Part shown: piece by piece, positions 8,514-16,881 of the stretch
Layout of the letters: each line of letters begins with the position of its first letter
How positions within the stretch are numbered: position 1 is the first letter of the stretch
Translations under genes and position numbers: made by a program
The notes under the pieces: model-generated
Told to the model about the DNA's origin: nothing
Database searches by the model: none
What the model saw: the letters and a program-made list of their open reading frames with translations, nothing else
Source: Paenibacillus taihuensis
GTDB taxonomy: Bacteria; Bacillota; Bacilli; Paenibacillales; Paenibacillaceae
Reading direction: 5' to 3'
Length of the DNA: 64,000 nucleotides
Assembly: GCF_003386535.1 (NCBI RefSeq)
Contig: NZ_QTTN01000018.1
Coordinates: 1 to 64,000, forward strand

Positions 8514-9202
8514 AGAAGCGGATATTAATTATCGAGGACGATCCGGTTATCGCCGAGGTGCAGAAGGATTATCTGGAGGCTAGCGGATTCACAGCTGACA
8601 TCGCGAGCCGCGGCGACCAAGGGCTCGAGCTGGCGCTGCAGGGCGAATACGATCTGCTGCTGCTCGACCTCATGCTGCCGGGCTTGGACGGCTATGAGAT
8701 TTGCCGCAAAGCGCGCGAAGCAAGCAATCTGCCGATTCTGATCGTCTCCGCGAAGAAAGAGGAAGTGGACAAGATTCGCGGCTTCGGGCTCGGCGCGGAC
8801 GACTACATTCTGAAGCCGTTCGGGCTTGGCGAGCTTGTTGCGCGGGTAAAAGCACATCTGGCCCGCTATGACCGGCTCGTCGGCAGCGGCGAATGGCGGC
8901 GGGATGAGCTGACCTTGCACGGCATCCGCATCGACCGGCAGTCGCACCGCGTTTACGTGAACGAGACCGAGGTTTCTTTTACCGCGAAGGAATACGATCT
9001 GCTGCTCTTCCTCGTCAGCAATCCGAACCGCGTCTTCCGCAAGGAGGAGCTGTTCGAGCGGATCTGGGGGCTGGACGCGCTCGGCGATCATGCGACCGTC
9101 ACGGTCCATATCAGCAAGCTGCGGGAGAAGATTGAACGCGATCCGTCCGCTCCGCAATACATCGAGACGATCTGGGGCGTCGGCTACCGCTTCAATCTGT
9201 AG
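8510..9202 (+). CDS. response regulator, OmpR/PhoB family
   Basis: This is a DNA-binding transcription factor activated by phosphorylation from the upstream kinase. The receiver domain (1-120) has the acidic pair ED at 9-10, the phosphorylated Asp at 53 (LLLLDLMLPGLDG), and the conserved Lys in DDYILKPFGLGEL. The C-terminal winged helix (about 130-230) ends with the usual HISKLREKIERDP and WGVGYRF motifs. The start is GTG at 8510, overlapping the kinase stop. Length and all signature residues are normal. It probably binds the repeat box at 6803-6844 and so controls its own operon, including the two small membrane proteins downstream. Confidence 0.94.
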   Translation: MKKRILIIEDDPVIAEVQKDYLEASGFTADIASRGDQGLELALQGEYDLLLLDLMLPGLDGYEICRKAREASNLPILIVSAKKEEVDKIRGFGLGADDYILKPFGLGELVARVKAHLARYDRLVGSGEWRRDELTLHGIRIDRQSHRVYVNETEVSFTAKEYDLLLFLVSNPNRVFRKEELFERIWGLDALGDHATVTVHISKLREKIERDPSAPQYIETIWGVGYRFNL

Positions 9203-9217
9203 GAGGTCTTTAACGCG

Positions 9218-9733
9218 ATGAATCAACCGAACAAATTATCTCTAACGCAGCGAAGGATCTGGCTGCTGCTCCATATCCTCTTCGCCTCCATCATGCTCGG
9301 CGTGCAGGCTGTCTTCATCATTCTCGCCTTGACCGCTTCCGTCACGGATAACGGCACCGTGCTGCAATCTTGCTACTATATCATGCACCTATTGGCGACA
9401 TCGAGCGTGCGAGCCTCTACAATCGGCACGACCGTAACCGGCATTATCCTGTCGGTCCAGACTCCGTGGGGACTCTTCCGCTACTACTGGATTATTGCCA
9501 AAGAAGTGCTGACGCTGCTCGCCATCGTTGTTGGCCTATACGGGTTATATGAATGGACGATGCACGGACTTGCCCGCATCGACGCCGATGGGCTGGACGC
9601 TTGGCATGCGTCAGGCTTCACCGTCAATCATGTATCGCTGTGGGTCGGAATTATCATACAAACGCTATCGCTGATTGCCATGTTTATTTTGTCCATATGG
9701 AAACCGGGCGGCAAACGCAAAAGCCGGATCTAA
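9218..9733 (+). CDS. integral membrane protein, DUF2269-like, four membrane helices
   Basis: The function is unknown. The 171 residues hold four hydrophobic helices (about 12-36, 56-76, 84-104, 135-160) with short loops. Features include RIWLLLHILFASIMLG in the first helix and a conserved-looking WIIAKEVLTLLAIVVGLYG. The pattern resembles the DUF2269 group of predicted membrane proteins, but I cannot confirm it. It starts 15 bases after the response regulator stop, with AGGAGG spaced 11 bases from the ATG, so it is part of the two-component operon. It may be a target, or an accessory sensor, of that system. Confidence 0.7.
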   Translation: MNQPNKLSLTQRRIWLLLHILFASIMLGVQAVFIILALTASVTDNGTVLQSCYYIMHLLATSSVRASTIGTTVTGIILSVQTPWGLFRYYWIIAKEVLTLLAIVVGLYGLYEWTMHGLARIDADGLDAWHASGFTVNHVSLWVGIIIQTLSLIAMFILSIWKPGGKRKSRI

Positions 9734-9762
9734 CCTAATCCCAAAAGGAGAGCTGAAACCGC

Positions 9763-10128
9763 ATGAAACGCACTTCTCAAATCATCTATTATGTATTGGC
9801 GTGGCTGTTCGCCGCGTCCCTGTTCGTTCAAGTATTCCTCGCCGGTCTGGCCATCTTCAATAACGGCGACTGGTCGATGCACAAGTCGTTCATTCATTAT
9901 TTTGAATTCACGCCTGTCATTATGATCATCTTCGCAGCGCTTGGCCGCTTGGGCTGGCGGACGATTACATTGTCGGCTGTCCTGTACGTGTTTATTATCT
10001 TCCAATACATCTCGGTCAACCTGGATGCGCGCGTTCTCGCCGCGGTTCATCCGGTAACGGCGCTTCTGCTGCTGTGGACCATTCTCCATCTGATCCGCCG
10101 CTCGAATCCGTGGAAGCGACAACCGTAA
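9763..10128 (+). CDS. small integral membrane protein, DUF6220-like
   Basis: The function is unknown. The protein has 121 residues and four helices. Its sequence features (YVLAWLFAASLFVQVFLAGLAIF near the N-terminus, then HKSFIHYFEFTPV, and AAVHPVTALLLLW near the end) recall the DUF6220 family, whose conserved His residues may bind a cofactor. That is inference from memory. AAAAGGAG lies about 10 bases upstream of the ATG. It is the last gene of the two-component operon, 29 bases after the previous stop, and is followed by a partial TAACGGTTG repeat and then a strong hairpin at 10192-10227. Confidence 0.65.
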   Translation: MKRTSQIIYYVLAWLFAASLFVQVFLAGLAIFNNGDWSMHKSFIHYFEFTPVIMIIFAALGRLGWRTITLSAVLYVFIIFQYISVNLDARVLAAVHPVTALLLLWTILHLIRRSNPWKRQP

Positions 10129-10156
10129 CGGTTGCCACAGCGCCTATTCGTTAGGA
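10125..10156. repeat. single partial copy of the TAACGGTTG intergenic repeat
   Basis: GTAACGGTTGCCACAGCGCC followed by TATTCGTTAG begins inside the stop codon of the upstream gene. It matches the first half-unit of the blocks at 34016 and 40150 closely (TAACGGTTGYCACAKCGCCTA). Confidence 0.7.
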
Positions 10157-10191
10157 TTACGCTATATTCTTATCACCTTCCAAGGCAGCAC

Positions 10192-10227
10192 AAAGTCCGC
10201 AACCACGCACGGTTGCGGACTTTATTT
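10192..10227. terminator. strong bidirectional hairpin terminator
   Basis: AGTCCGCAACC and GGTTGCGGACT form an 11-bp perfect stem with an ACGCAC loop, followed by TTTATTTT on the plus strand and by TTTGTGC on the minus strand. It separates the two-component operon from the convergent beta-helix gene. Confidence 0.9.
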
Positions 10228-10238
10228 TCACAGCCAGA

Positions 10239-13200
10239 CTACCAGTTGTTCCCCGATCCGCTCACCGTTAAGCTCGCCGAATCGTTCTTGAACTTGCCTG
10301 ATGGCGCGACGTTGACCGTATTCGAATTGAATGCGGCGGAGCCGTTCGCCGACCCTCTAACATAGACGCCGTACGTGCCGGAATTGTTAATGGTGTTCGA
10401 CGTGAAATTCATCGCCGTGCTGCCGCTCGGCTCTTCGATGAATACGCCGGAGTACGTGCTGCTGTCGATCACATTGTTCGTCACATTAACGGTCAGCCCG
10501 GACGCCAGACCGTTGTTGTTCACCCAATAGCCCCAGATCGCGCCGATTTGGTAGCCATAATCGTGATGATAGGAGCCGCTGCGCACCAGCTTATTATCCG
10601 AAATCGTCAGCGTCCCTGTAAAAGCAGTCGGAGCATGGTTCGTGCCGAACTGAATGCCGGAACCGTTATCGATCGTATCCATCACGAGGTTATGGCTGAC
10701 CGTGTTGTTCTTGCCGCCGTAAATGCCGATGCCGTTCGCCAGGTTCGGAATTTGCACCGTGTTGTACCGGAACGTGCTGCCCTCCACCGTGCCCGCGCCG
10801 CCGTTCAACGACTTGGACCACATTGCCATGCCGTCATCGCCGTTGTTGCGGAAGCTGCTTTGCTCCACAATCGTATTCAGCGTGCCGCCGTTAATGTTGA
10901 TGCCGTCCGCCCATGTGTCGCGAACTCTCAGCTTGGACACAAGCGCATTCGCCGTTCCTTCATTCAGCCACAGGCCGACCTTCGTGTGCTCGATCCACAG
11001 ATTCATAATGGTGGAGTTCAGCGCATTGCCCTCAATGCCAGCAATACCCGATGCATTCGAACGATACGTCTCCTCCGCCTTGATCGTGAAATCGGACAAC
11101 GTTACATTGCCCCCCTGCAACAGCAAGCCCGCATACGCGCCTTGCAGCGTCGAACGCCAAATTCCAGCGCCTTTCATCGATACGCCGCTTGGCAGCTTAA
11201 TCTTCGTTGTGCCTCTTGTTCCCGTGTTGAAGTCGAAGTTGCCTTCCGGAATCCAGACGCCCTTGATCGTCGTTCCGTTCACTGCGGCAATCGCTGCGGT
11301 CATCGCTGCCGTGTCATCGGCACCATCATTCGCGACTGCGCCGTAATTCGTAATCGACACGTAATCGGATGGCTTCGTAAGCGCCGCCGGCACCGCTTCG
11401 GTCTCCATCAGATCGATCAGCACGTACGAGTTGCCGGAAGGATTGGAATCATTCGCATCCCATTGCAGCTTAATTTTCGTGCCTGCCGCATATTGCTGCC
11501 CCAGTAATACACGAGATTCGTCAAAATAGCGGTGATGGTTCGTGCCAGGCGTATTCGACCACTGCATCTCGCCACCGTCAGAGCCGTATTGACCGTACTG
11601 ATGCGAGTAGCGATTCGTCAGCTGAATATCGGCTGCATGCGTCGTGCCCGCATAGATGCTGAGGTTCTGATAAATATCCGAGCCTGTTGCACTATCAGGC
11701 ATCGAGTAGCGCACGACGATGCCCTGCGCAGCATTGGCGAGCGTCAGTTCAACGGACTGTCCTTGCGCGAGACGAACTGCTCGTCTGCCCGACGCTTCCG
11801 ACTCCGCCGTTGTCCATGTCGTGCTCGGACCGGTGACCGAACCGCCGACAATCGTCAAGTCCTCCGCTTCATAGCTATCGTAAGGCACCGTTGCGCCATA
11901 GCTCTGAATCGTGCCTATAGTCAAGCTCTCGCTGTAGCTGTTATTCGTCTCGTCCAGCTCACTAATGAGCGCTGTCTCATCGACAATTGCATTCACGGTA
12001 TGGATGCCGTTCGCCGCCGTCCATGAGCCGCCGCTATTCTGCGTCAACGTAACAGATGCACCAGCTGCGATGGACGTCGTGTAGTTGATGACGGAGCTTA
12101 CCTTCGTGCCGTTCACATAGAAAGAGACATTGCTTGCCGCGCCCATTGGAGTAGCCGCTGTACCTTGGTTATTCACGACGGCGCTGAACGTCACCGCGTC
12201 CCCTGCAGCCGGAGCCGACGGAGACCAACTGATGTCCGTCACGACCAGATCAGGCTTGCTTGGCACGCTGACGGCAATGCTCTCATCGAGCGTATTGTTC
12301 GAATCATTGGATTCCGGAATCCGGTTAATATCATCGACAAAAGCTCGCACGGTCTGCGTTCCCGCCACCGCCGTCCATGACGCCTTCGAATTCGGACCGC
12401 CTGTCGCCGTAAGCGTTACCGATGCACCTGCCGCGATCGACGACGTATAGTTGTCGCTCCAGCTGACCGTTGTCCCGTTAATGGCGAACAACACGCCATG
12501 AATCGTACCGGCTGGCGTAGCTGCAGTGCCTTGGTTCTTCACTACTGCACTGAATGTCACTTCGTTGCCTGTCTGCGGCGATGCCGGCGACCAGGATATA
12601 TCCGTTACGACCAAGTCCGCCGTGCCCGTGCCGGAACCAATCGTAATCGTCTCATCCAGCGTGTTATTCGCATCATTCGATTCTGTGATCCGGTTAATAT
12701 CATCCACGAACGCCCGCACCGTATGGGAACCGGAAGCAGCCGTCCAGCTCGCTTTCGAGCTTGGGCCGCCTGTTGCCGTGACTGTTACCGATGCGCCTGC
12801 CGCGATGGACGACGTATAGTTGTCACTCCAGCTCACGGAAGTGCCGTCCACAGTGAACAGGACGCCATGCACTGTACCGGCGGGCGTTGCTGCCGTGCCT
12901 TGATTTTTCACGACGGCGCTGAACACCACTTCATTGCCGGTCTGCGGCGTTGCCGGTGTCCACGCTACGTCGGTCACGACAAGATCAGGCGTTCCGGAAG
13001 CGCTTCCAATTGTGATGCTCTGATCGAGCGTGTTGTTCCCGTCGTTGGATTCGGCGATGCGGTTAATGTCATCGACAAACGCACGCACCGTATGCGTGCC
13101 GGACTGTGCCGTCCAGCTCGCCTTCGAGCTCGGGCCGCCTGTTGCGGTGACCGTAACCGACGCGCCAGCTGCGATTGACGACGAGTAGTTGTCGCTCCAG

Positions 13201-13475
13201 CTGACGGATGTGCCGTCCACGGTGAATAATACGCCGTGGATTGAACCGGCTGGGCTCGGATCAGCACCTTGGTTCTTGATCGTTGCGCTGAACGTGACCT
13301 CATTGCCGGCAGTTGGACTTGCAGGTGACCAGGTGATGTTGGTGACGACAAGGTCAGGGCCGCCTGCCGCTCTCGCGACTTGCGGGGTGAGTGCGAGCGG
13401 TGAGACGAGAAGCATGAGAACGGTAAGGACCAGAAACGACTTGCTTAAGCCAAGCTTCCGAAATGCGTTCAACAT
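10239..13475 (-). CDS. secreted multidomain protein: four CARDB repeats, CBM-like domain, parallel beta-helix (polysaccharidase-like)
   Basis: The protein probably binds and cuts an extracellular polysaccharide. Its 1078 residues begin with a signal peptide ending ARAAGG. Four adhesion-type CARDB repeats of about 120 residues follow (about 37-520), each starting PDLVVT and containing HTVRAFVDDINRI or a variant. A carbohydrate-binding-like domain comes next (about 530-690; YDSYEAEDLTI). The C-terminal half is a right-handed beta-helix starting DYVSITNYGAVANDGADDTA, as in pectate lyase 3 and GH28/GH55/GH87-type enzymes. The CBM-helix pairing recalls alpha-1,3-glucanases (GH87), but that assignment is tentative. 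The first three CARDB repeats are nearly identical and so recently amplified. GAGGAGG precedes the ATG. It lies after the alpha-amylase gene on the same strand. Confidence 0.8.
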   Translation of the reverse strand: MLNAFRKLGLSKSFLVLTVLMLLVSPLALTPQVARAAGGPDLVVTNITWSPASPTAGNEVTFSATIKNQGADPSPAGSIHGVLFTVDGTSVSWSDNYSSSIAAGASVTVTATGGPSSKASWTAQSGTHTVRAFVDDINRIAESNDGNNTLDQSITIGSASGTPDLVVTDVAWTPATPQTGNEVVFSAVVKNQGTAATPAGTVHGVLFTVDGTSVSWSDNYTSSIAAGASVTVTATGGPSSKASWTAASGSHTVRAFVDDINRITESNDANNTLDETITIGSGTGTADLVVTDISWSPASPQTGNEVTFSAVVKNQGTAATPAGTIHGVLFAINGTTVSWSDNYTSSIAAGASVTLTATGGPNSKASWTAVAGTQTVRAFVDDINRIPESNDSNNTLDESIAVSVPSKPDLVVTDISWSPSAPAAGDAVTFSAVVNNQGTAATPMGAASNVSFYVNGTKVSSVINYTTSIAAGASVTLTQNSGGSWTAANGIHTVNAIVDETALISELDETNNSYSESLTIGTIQSYGATVPYDSYEAEDLTIVGGSVTGPSTTWTTAESEASGRRAVRLAQGQSVELTLANAAQGIVVRYSMPDSATGSDIYQNLSIYAGTTHAADIQLTNRYSHQYGQYGSDGGEMQWSNTPGTNHHRYFDESRVLLGQQYAAGTKIKLQWDANDSNPSGNSYVLIDLMETEAVPAALTKPSDYVSITNYGAVANDGADDTAAMTAAIAAVNGTTIKGVWIPEGNFDFNTGTRGTTKIKLPSGVSMKGAGIWRSTLQGAYAGLLLQGGNVTLSDFTIKAEETYRSNASGIAGIEGNALNSTIMNLWIEHTKVGLWLNEGTANALVSKLRVRDTWADGININGGTLNTIVEQSSFRNNGDDGMAMWSKSLNGGAGTVEGSTFRYNTVQIPNLANGIGIYGGKNNTVSHNLVMDTIDNGSGIQFGTNHAPTAFTGTLTISDNKLVRSGSYHHDYGYQIGAIWGYWVNNNGLASGLTVNVTNNVIDSSTYSGVFIEEPSGSTAMNFTSNTINNSGTYGVYVRGSANGSAAFNSNTVNVAPSGKFKNDSASLTVSGSGNNW

Positions 13476-13502
13476 TATTAAGCCTCCTCTTGTGATAGAA
13501 AT

Positions 13503-13536
13503 AGGAATTGCCGCAAACGCGGCAACGACTATTCCT
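13503..13536 (-). other. intercistronic stem-loop between amylase and beta-helix genes
   Basis: TTGCCGC and GCGGCAA pair around a 4-base loop, and AGGAAT/ATTCCT extends the stem. No T run follows on the minus strand, so this is more likely an RNA processing or stability element than a full terminator. Confidence 0.55.
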
Positions 13537-14990
13537 TACTTCGTATAAATCACATATGCCCACGGCTCCAGCTCAATTGACTGTTCCGATTGCACCACAA
13601 CCTGCGCGCCGTCAGGGAATGACTTGTAGCTGCCCGTAGCCGCCTCTGCCTTGAACGATCCCTTCACCGTCTCGCCGGACAAGTTCATCGCAACGATAAC
13701 GGTATTGCTGTCTTTCGTTCGTTCGAACGCGACCAGATGCTTCGTGTCACTGACCGCCAGCGTGTGATAAGGTCCGCCTGCCTTGCCGTTCCAGAGCGCC
13801 GGATTATCGTGCTTCAGCTGAATCAGCTTCTGATAGAACGGCGTCATGCCGAGATCATTCCACGGAATCTCGTCCTTGTCGAAGAAGAGCAGCCGCTTGT
13901 TCAGACCCGCTTCCTGACCGGAGTAAATCAGAGGCATGCCCGGCATCGTGAAGCTAAGCGCCGCCATCGGCCTCACCGCATCCTTCAGCCGCTCATACTC
14001 CGTCCCCGTCCATGAGTTTTCGTCATGGTTGGACGTGAAGTTAAGCGAATAGGTGCCGCCGGGGAACATCTTCGCCATGCGCTCCCCATACTTGCTCACT
14101 TGATCGGCATTTCCCAATCCCTTGGCAATTCGATTCATCATGCTATACAGCTGCCAATCGTAGTTGGCGTTGAACGCATGGTTCAGCAGCCCAATCTGCT
14201 GATCATCCTCCGCAAGCATATAGAGAGGCTTCACCTGTTCCAGCTCCGCCCGCGCCTTCTCCCAGAAGGCGGTCGGCACGCCGCTGGCATAGTCGCACCG
14301 ATAGCCGTCGATGTCGAACTCCGTGACCCAATATTTCATGGCATCAATCATCGCTGCCTGCATATCCGCACTCTCATAATTCAGGTCAGCGACGTCCGCC
14401 CAGTCCGTCCCTACTGGCTGAACAATATTGCCTGCCTCGTCCGTCGTATACCAGCCGGCATTCTTGGTCCACGCATTATCCCAACCGGTATGGTTCGCGA
14501 CCCAGTCGAGCATGACTTTGAAGCCGAGCTCATGCGCCTTATCCACCAGCGCCTTGAAGTCGTCCGCGCTGCCGAACTCCGGATTAACCGCCTTATAATC
14601 GTCAACCGCATAATAGGAGCCGAGCGAGCCGTTGCGCTTCGTCTTGGAGATCGGATAGATCGGCATCAGCCACAGCACATCGACGCCCAGCTCCTTGAGC
14701 CGCGGAAGATGCGCTTCGAAGGCTTTGAACGTTCCTTCCTTCGTATACTGCCGGACGTTCACCTCGTACATGACGGCTTTGTCCGACCAGGCCGGAACTG
14801 GCGTCGGTCCGGTCAGCTTCTTCACTTGCACCGCTGTTGTTGCCGTCGCCGATGCCCCCTTCGAATTCTCAGCATCCGCAGCAGCTCCACCTTTATCCGA
14901 AGAGGAGCCGCTGCATCCGGCAAGCACAGCCAAGCCCAACATGCACACCGCCACAAGAAGCCCGGCATAGCGTATTGCCCGTTTCACCAC
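13536..14990 (-). CDS. lipoprotein alpha-amylase family enzyme (GH13)
   Basis: This cell-surface glycosidase acts on alpha-glucan oligomers. The signal peptide ends in a lipobox LAVLAGC with Cys at 26, so the enzyme is probably anchored outside the membrane. A Ser/Ala-rich linker leads into the (beta/alpha)8 barrel. The GH13 catalytic triad is visible: nucleophile Asp233 in DGYRCDYASG, acid/base Glu261 in YMLAEDD, and transition-state Asp323 in TSNHDEN. Region I is present as DWVANHTG. At 484 residues it is a compact amylase with a short C-terminal beta domain. It begins 21 bases after the permease stop, so it belongs to the importer operon. This links that importer to malto-oligosaccharide-like substrates. 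Confidence 0.93.
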   Translation of the reverse strand: MVKRAIRYAGLLVAVCMLGLAVLAGCSGSSSDKGGAAADAENSKGASATATTAVQVKKLTGPTPVPAWSDKAVMYEVNVRQYTKEGTFKAFEAHLPRLKELGVDVLWLMPIYPISKTKRNGSLGSYYAVDDYKAVNPEFGSADDFKALVDKAHELGFKVMLDWVANHTGWDNAWTKNAGWYTTDEAGNIVQPVGTDWADVADLNYESADMQAAMIDAMKYWVTEFDIDGYRCDYASGVPTAFWEKARAELEQVKPLYMLAEDDQQIGLLNHAFNANYDWQLYSMMNRIAKGLGNADQVSKYGERMAKMFPGGTYSLNFTSNHDENSWTGTEYERLKDAVRPMAALSFTMPGMPLIYSGQEAGLNKRLLFFDKDEIPWNDLGMTPFYQKLIQLKHDNPALWNGKAGGPYHTLAVSDTKHLVAFERTKDSNTVIVAMNLSGETVKGSFKAEAATGSYKSFPDGAQVVVQSEQSIELEPWAYVIYTK

Positions 14991-15011
14991 CTGACCTCAC
15001 CATCCGTTTCC

Positions 15012-15896
15012 TTATCCTTTTACAGAGCCAAGCGTGATCCCTTTGACAAAATACTTCTGCAGAAACGGATAAATCACGAGCAGCGGCAGCATGGAGATGA
15101 AGATCTTCGCCGCGTTGAGCGTCTGGTTGGACAGCTCGGACGCCCGCTTCACCGACTCCTCGTCCATCTTGGTCGGATCGATAACGACTGCGACCTGCCG
15201 AATATAGGATTGCAGCGGATAATGGACCGACTTGTTCATAAGCACCAGCGCTTGGAAGAACTCGTTCCAATGGTACACGATCGTGAAGACGAGCACCGTC
15301 GCCAGCACAGGCATCGCAAGCGGCAGGAAGATGTTGAACAGAATGCGCCACGGTCCAGCTCCGTCCATAAGCGCCGATTCTTCCAGCTCCTTCGGCATAT
15401 TGCGGAAGTAGTTCATGACGAGAATGACGTTGAACACCGGAAGGCCGCCGCCGAGCACCAAGCCCCAGATGCTGTTGATCATGCCGAGCGATTTCATCGT
15501 CAGATACCAAGGCACCAGGCCGCCATTGAACAGCATCGCGAACACGAGAATCCACATAATGACGTTTCTTCCCCGGAAGTCGCTTCCGTTCTTCGAGAGC
15601 GGATACGCCATCAGCAGAATGACGAAGAACGAGATCGCCGCCCCGTAGATGACACGCTGCACGGAGATGAAGAAGGACCGGAAGAACTGGCCGTCATGAA
15701 TAATCGTTTCATAAGAGCCGAAAGTGAACCCTTTGGGCCAGAGGAACACCATCCCTGCCGACGCGGCGGCTTTGTCGCTTAGCGAGATCGATAAGGTGTA
15801 CCAGACCGGCAGCAGGCACATGAACATAATGACGAGGAGCAGGACGATATTTAATCCGTTAAACCATTTCGAGACCGCCGAGCGCTCGGTAACCAT
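15012..15896 (-). CDS. carbohydrate ABC transporter permease, LplC/YtcP type
   Basis: This is the second inner-membrane subunit of an oligosaccharide importer. It has 294 residues and six helices. The cytoplasmic EAA loop that docks the ATPase is seen as EESALMDGAGPWRILFNI-F-LPLAMP. The C-terminus FLQKYFVKGITLGSVKG is the hallmark of the LplC/YtcP subgroup. It is 17 bases downstream of its LplB-type partner. No ATPase gene is present; such systems generally share one ATPase (MsmX-type) encoded elsewhere. The paralogue at 40508 ends almost identically (FMQKYFISGIMLGSVKE). Confidence 0.92.
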   Translation of the reverse strand: MVTERSAVSKWFNGLNIVLLLVIMFMCLLPVWYTLSISLSDKAAASAGMVFLWPKGFTFGSYETIIHDGQFFRSFFISVQRVIYGAAISFFVILLMAYPLSKNGSDFRGRNVIMWILVFAMLFNGGLVPWYLTMKSLGMINSIWGLVLGGGLPVFNVILVMNYFRNMPKELEESALMDGAGPWRILFNIFLPLAMPVLATVLVFTIVYHWNEFFQALVLMNKSVHYPLQSYIRQVAVVIDPTKMDEESVKRASELSNQTLNAAKIFISMLPLLVIYPFLQKYFVKGITLGSVKG

Positions 15897-15913
15897 AAGC
15901 TTTCATCCTTTGA

Positions 15914-16804
15914 CTAGAAAATTCGATAATTGGCGAACCGGTAAGCAAGCCCGTACGACAGCGAGATAAGGAAGAGACCGACAACCGACTTGAGCAAGCC
16001 CACCGCGGTCGCGAGGCCATACTGCATATCGATAAGTCCCGCCCGGTATACCCAGGTGTCGATAATATCGCCGGTGGAATACACCGTCGGATTGTATAAG
16101 TTGAAGATTTGATCGAAGCCCGCGTTCAGGATATTGCCCATGCTAAGCGTGGCGAGAAGGACCGCAACCGGCAGAATACTTGGCAGTGTAATGCGGGTGA
16201 GCCGTTTCCACTGGGATGCGCCATCAATCGCAGCGGCTTCGTACATCTCCGGATTAATGGAGGTCAGCGCCGCGAAGAAGATGATTGCATTGAAGCCGAA
16301 CTCTTTCCACACGTCGCTCCCTACGATCAGAGCAGGGAATGAATGCGCATCTGCGAAGAACAAGCTCTTGCCGAGTCCTAAGCTGGACAAAATCTGATTG
16401 ACCGGACCGTTATACGAGAAGATGTCCAGCATCATGCCCGCCACGATCACCCAGGATAAGAAGTGCGGCAAGTACACGATCGTCTGCACCGTTCTCGTAA
16501 ACAATCTATTTTTCACTTCGTTCAGCATTAGCGCGAAGATGAGCGGCACGATGAGATTGGCGATCATTTTGGCTAACGCGATGAAGATCGTATTCCGAAA
16601 GATAAGCTTGCTGTCGTCGAGCTCGAACATATATTGAAAGTTCTCGAGGCCGATCCAAGGCGATTTCAAGATGCCGATACCCGGATTGAAGTCCTTGAAC
16701 GCCGTAAGTATGCCGTACATCGGAAATAAATTATAAATGAACAGCCAGATCAGTCCCGGCAGCAGCATGAGATAGTAATGCTTCGCAAAGCCTTTGGTTC
16801 GCAT
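15914..16804 (-). CDS. carbohydrate ABC transporter permease, LplB type
   Basis: This is the first membrane subunit of importer I. It has 296 residues and six helices, with the N-terminal HYYLMLLPGLIWLFIYNLFP and the GLENFQYMF motif typical of LplB/YteP-type permeases. The EAA loop reads YEAAAIDGASQWKRLTRITL-P. It sits between the binding-protein and second permease genes. A stem-loop (16827-16857) separates it from the binding-protein gene and probably lowers its expression relative to that gene. Confidence 0.92.
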   Translation of the reverse strand: MRTKGFAKHYYLMLLPGLIWLFIYNLFPMYGILTAFKDFNPGIGILKSPWIGLENFQYMFELDDSKLIFRNTIFIALAKMIANLIVPLIFALMLNEVKNRLFTRTVQTIVYLPHFLSWVIVAGMMLDIFSYNGPVNQILSSLGLGKSLFFADAHSFPALIVGSDVWKEFGFNAIIFFAALTSINPEMYEAAAIDGASQWKRLTRITLPSILPVAVLLATLSMGNILNAGFDQIFNLYNPTVYSTGDIIDTWVYRAGLIDMQYGLATAVGLLKSVVGLFLISLSYGLAYRFANYRIF

Positions 16805-16826
16805 CCCGATTTCCCCTTATTAGGAA

Positions 16827-16857
16827 GTCAAGACGAGTAACAAGTACCCGTCTTGAC
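16827..16857 (-). other. stem-loop between binding-protein and permease genes, locus I
   Basis: GTCAAGACG and CGTCTTGAC form a 9-bp stem with a 13-base loop. No T run follows. Its position, just after the binding-protein gene inside an importer operon, is typical of stability or attenuation elements that give excess binding protein. Confidence 0.7.
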
Positions 16858-16881
16858 CGCATTTCTGATTGATTCAAACGA

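Noticed and set aside
14025-15782. Long open frame opposite the amylase and permease genes
   Set aside because: It spans two conserved genes and their junction, with no start signal; it is a composition artefact.
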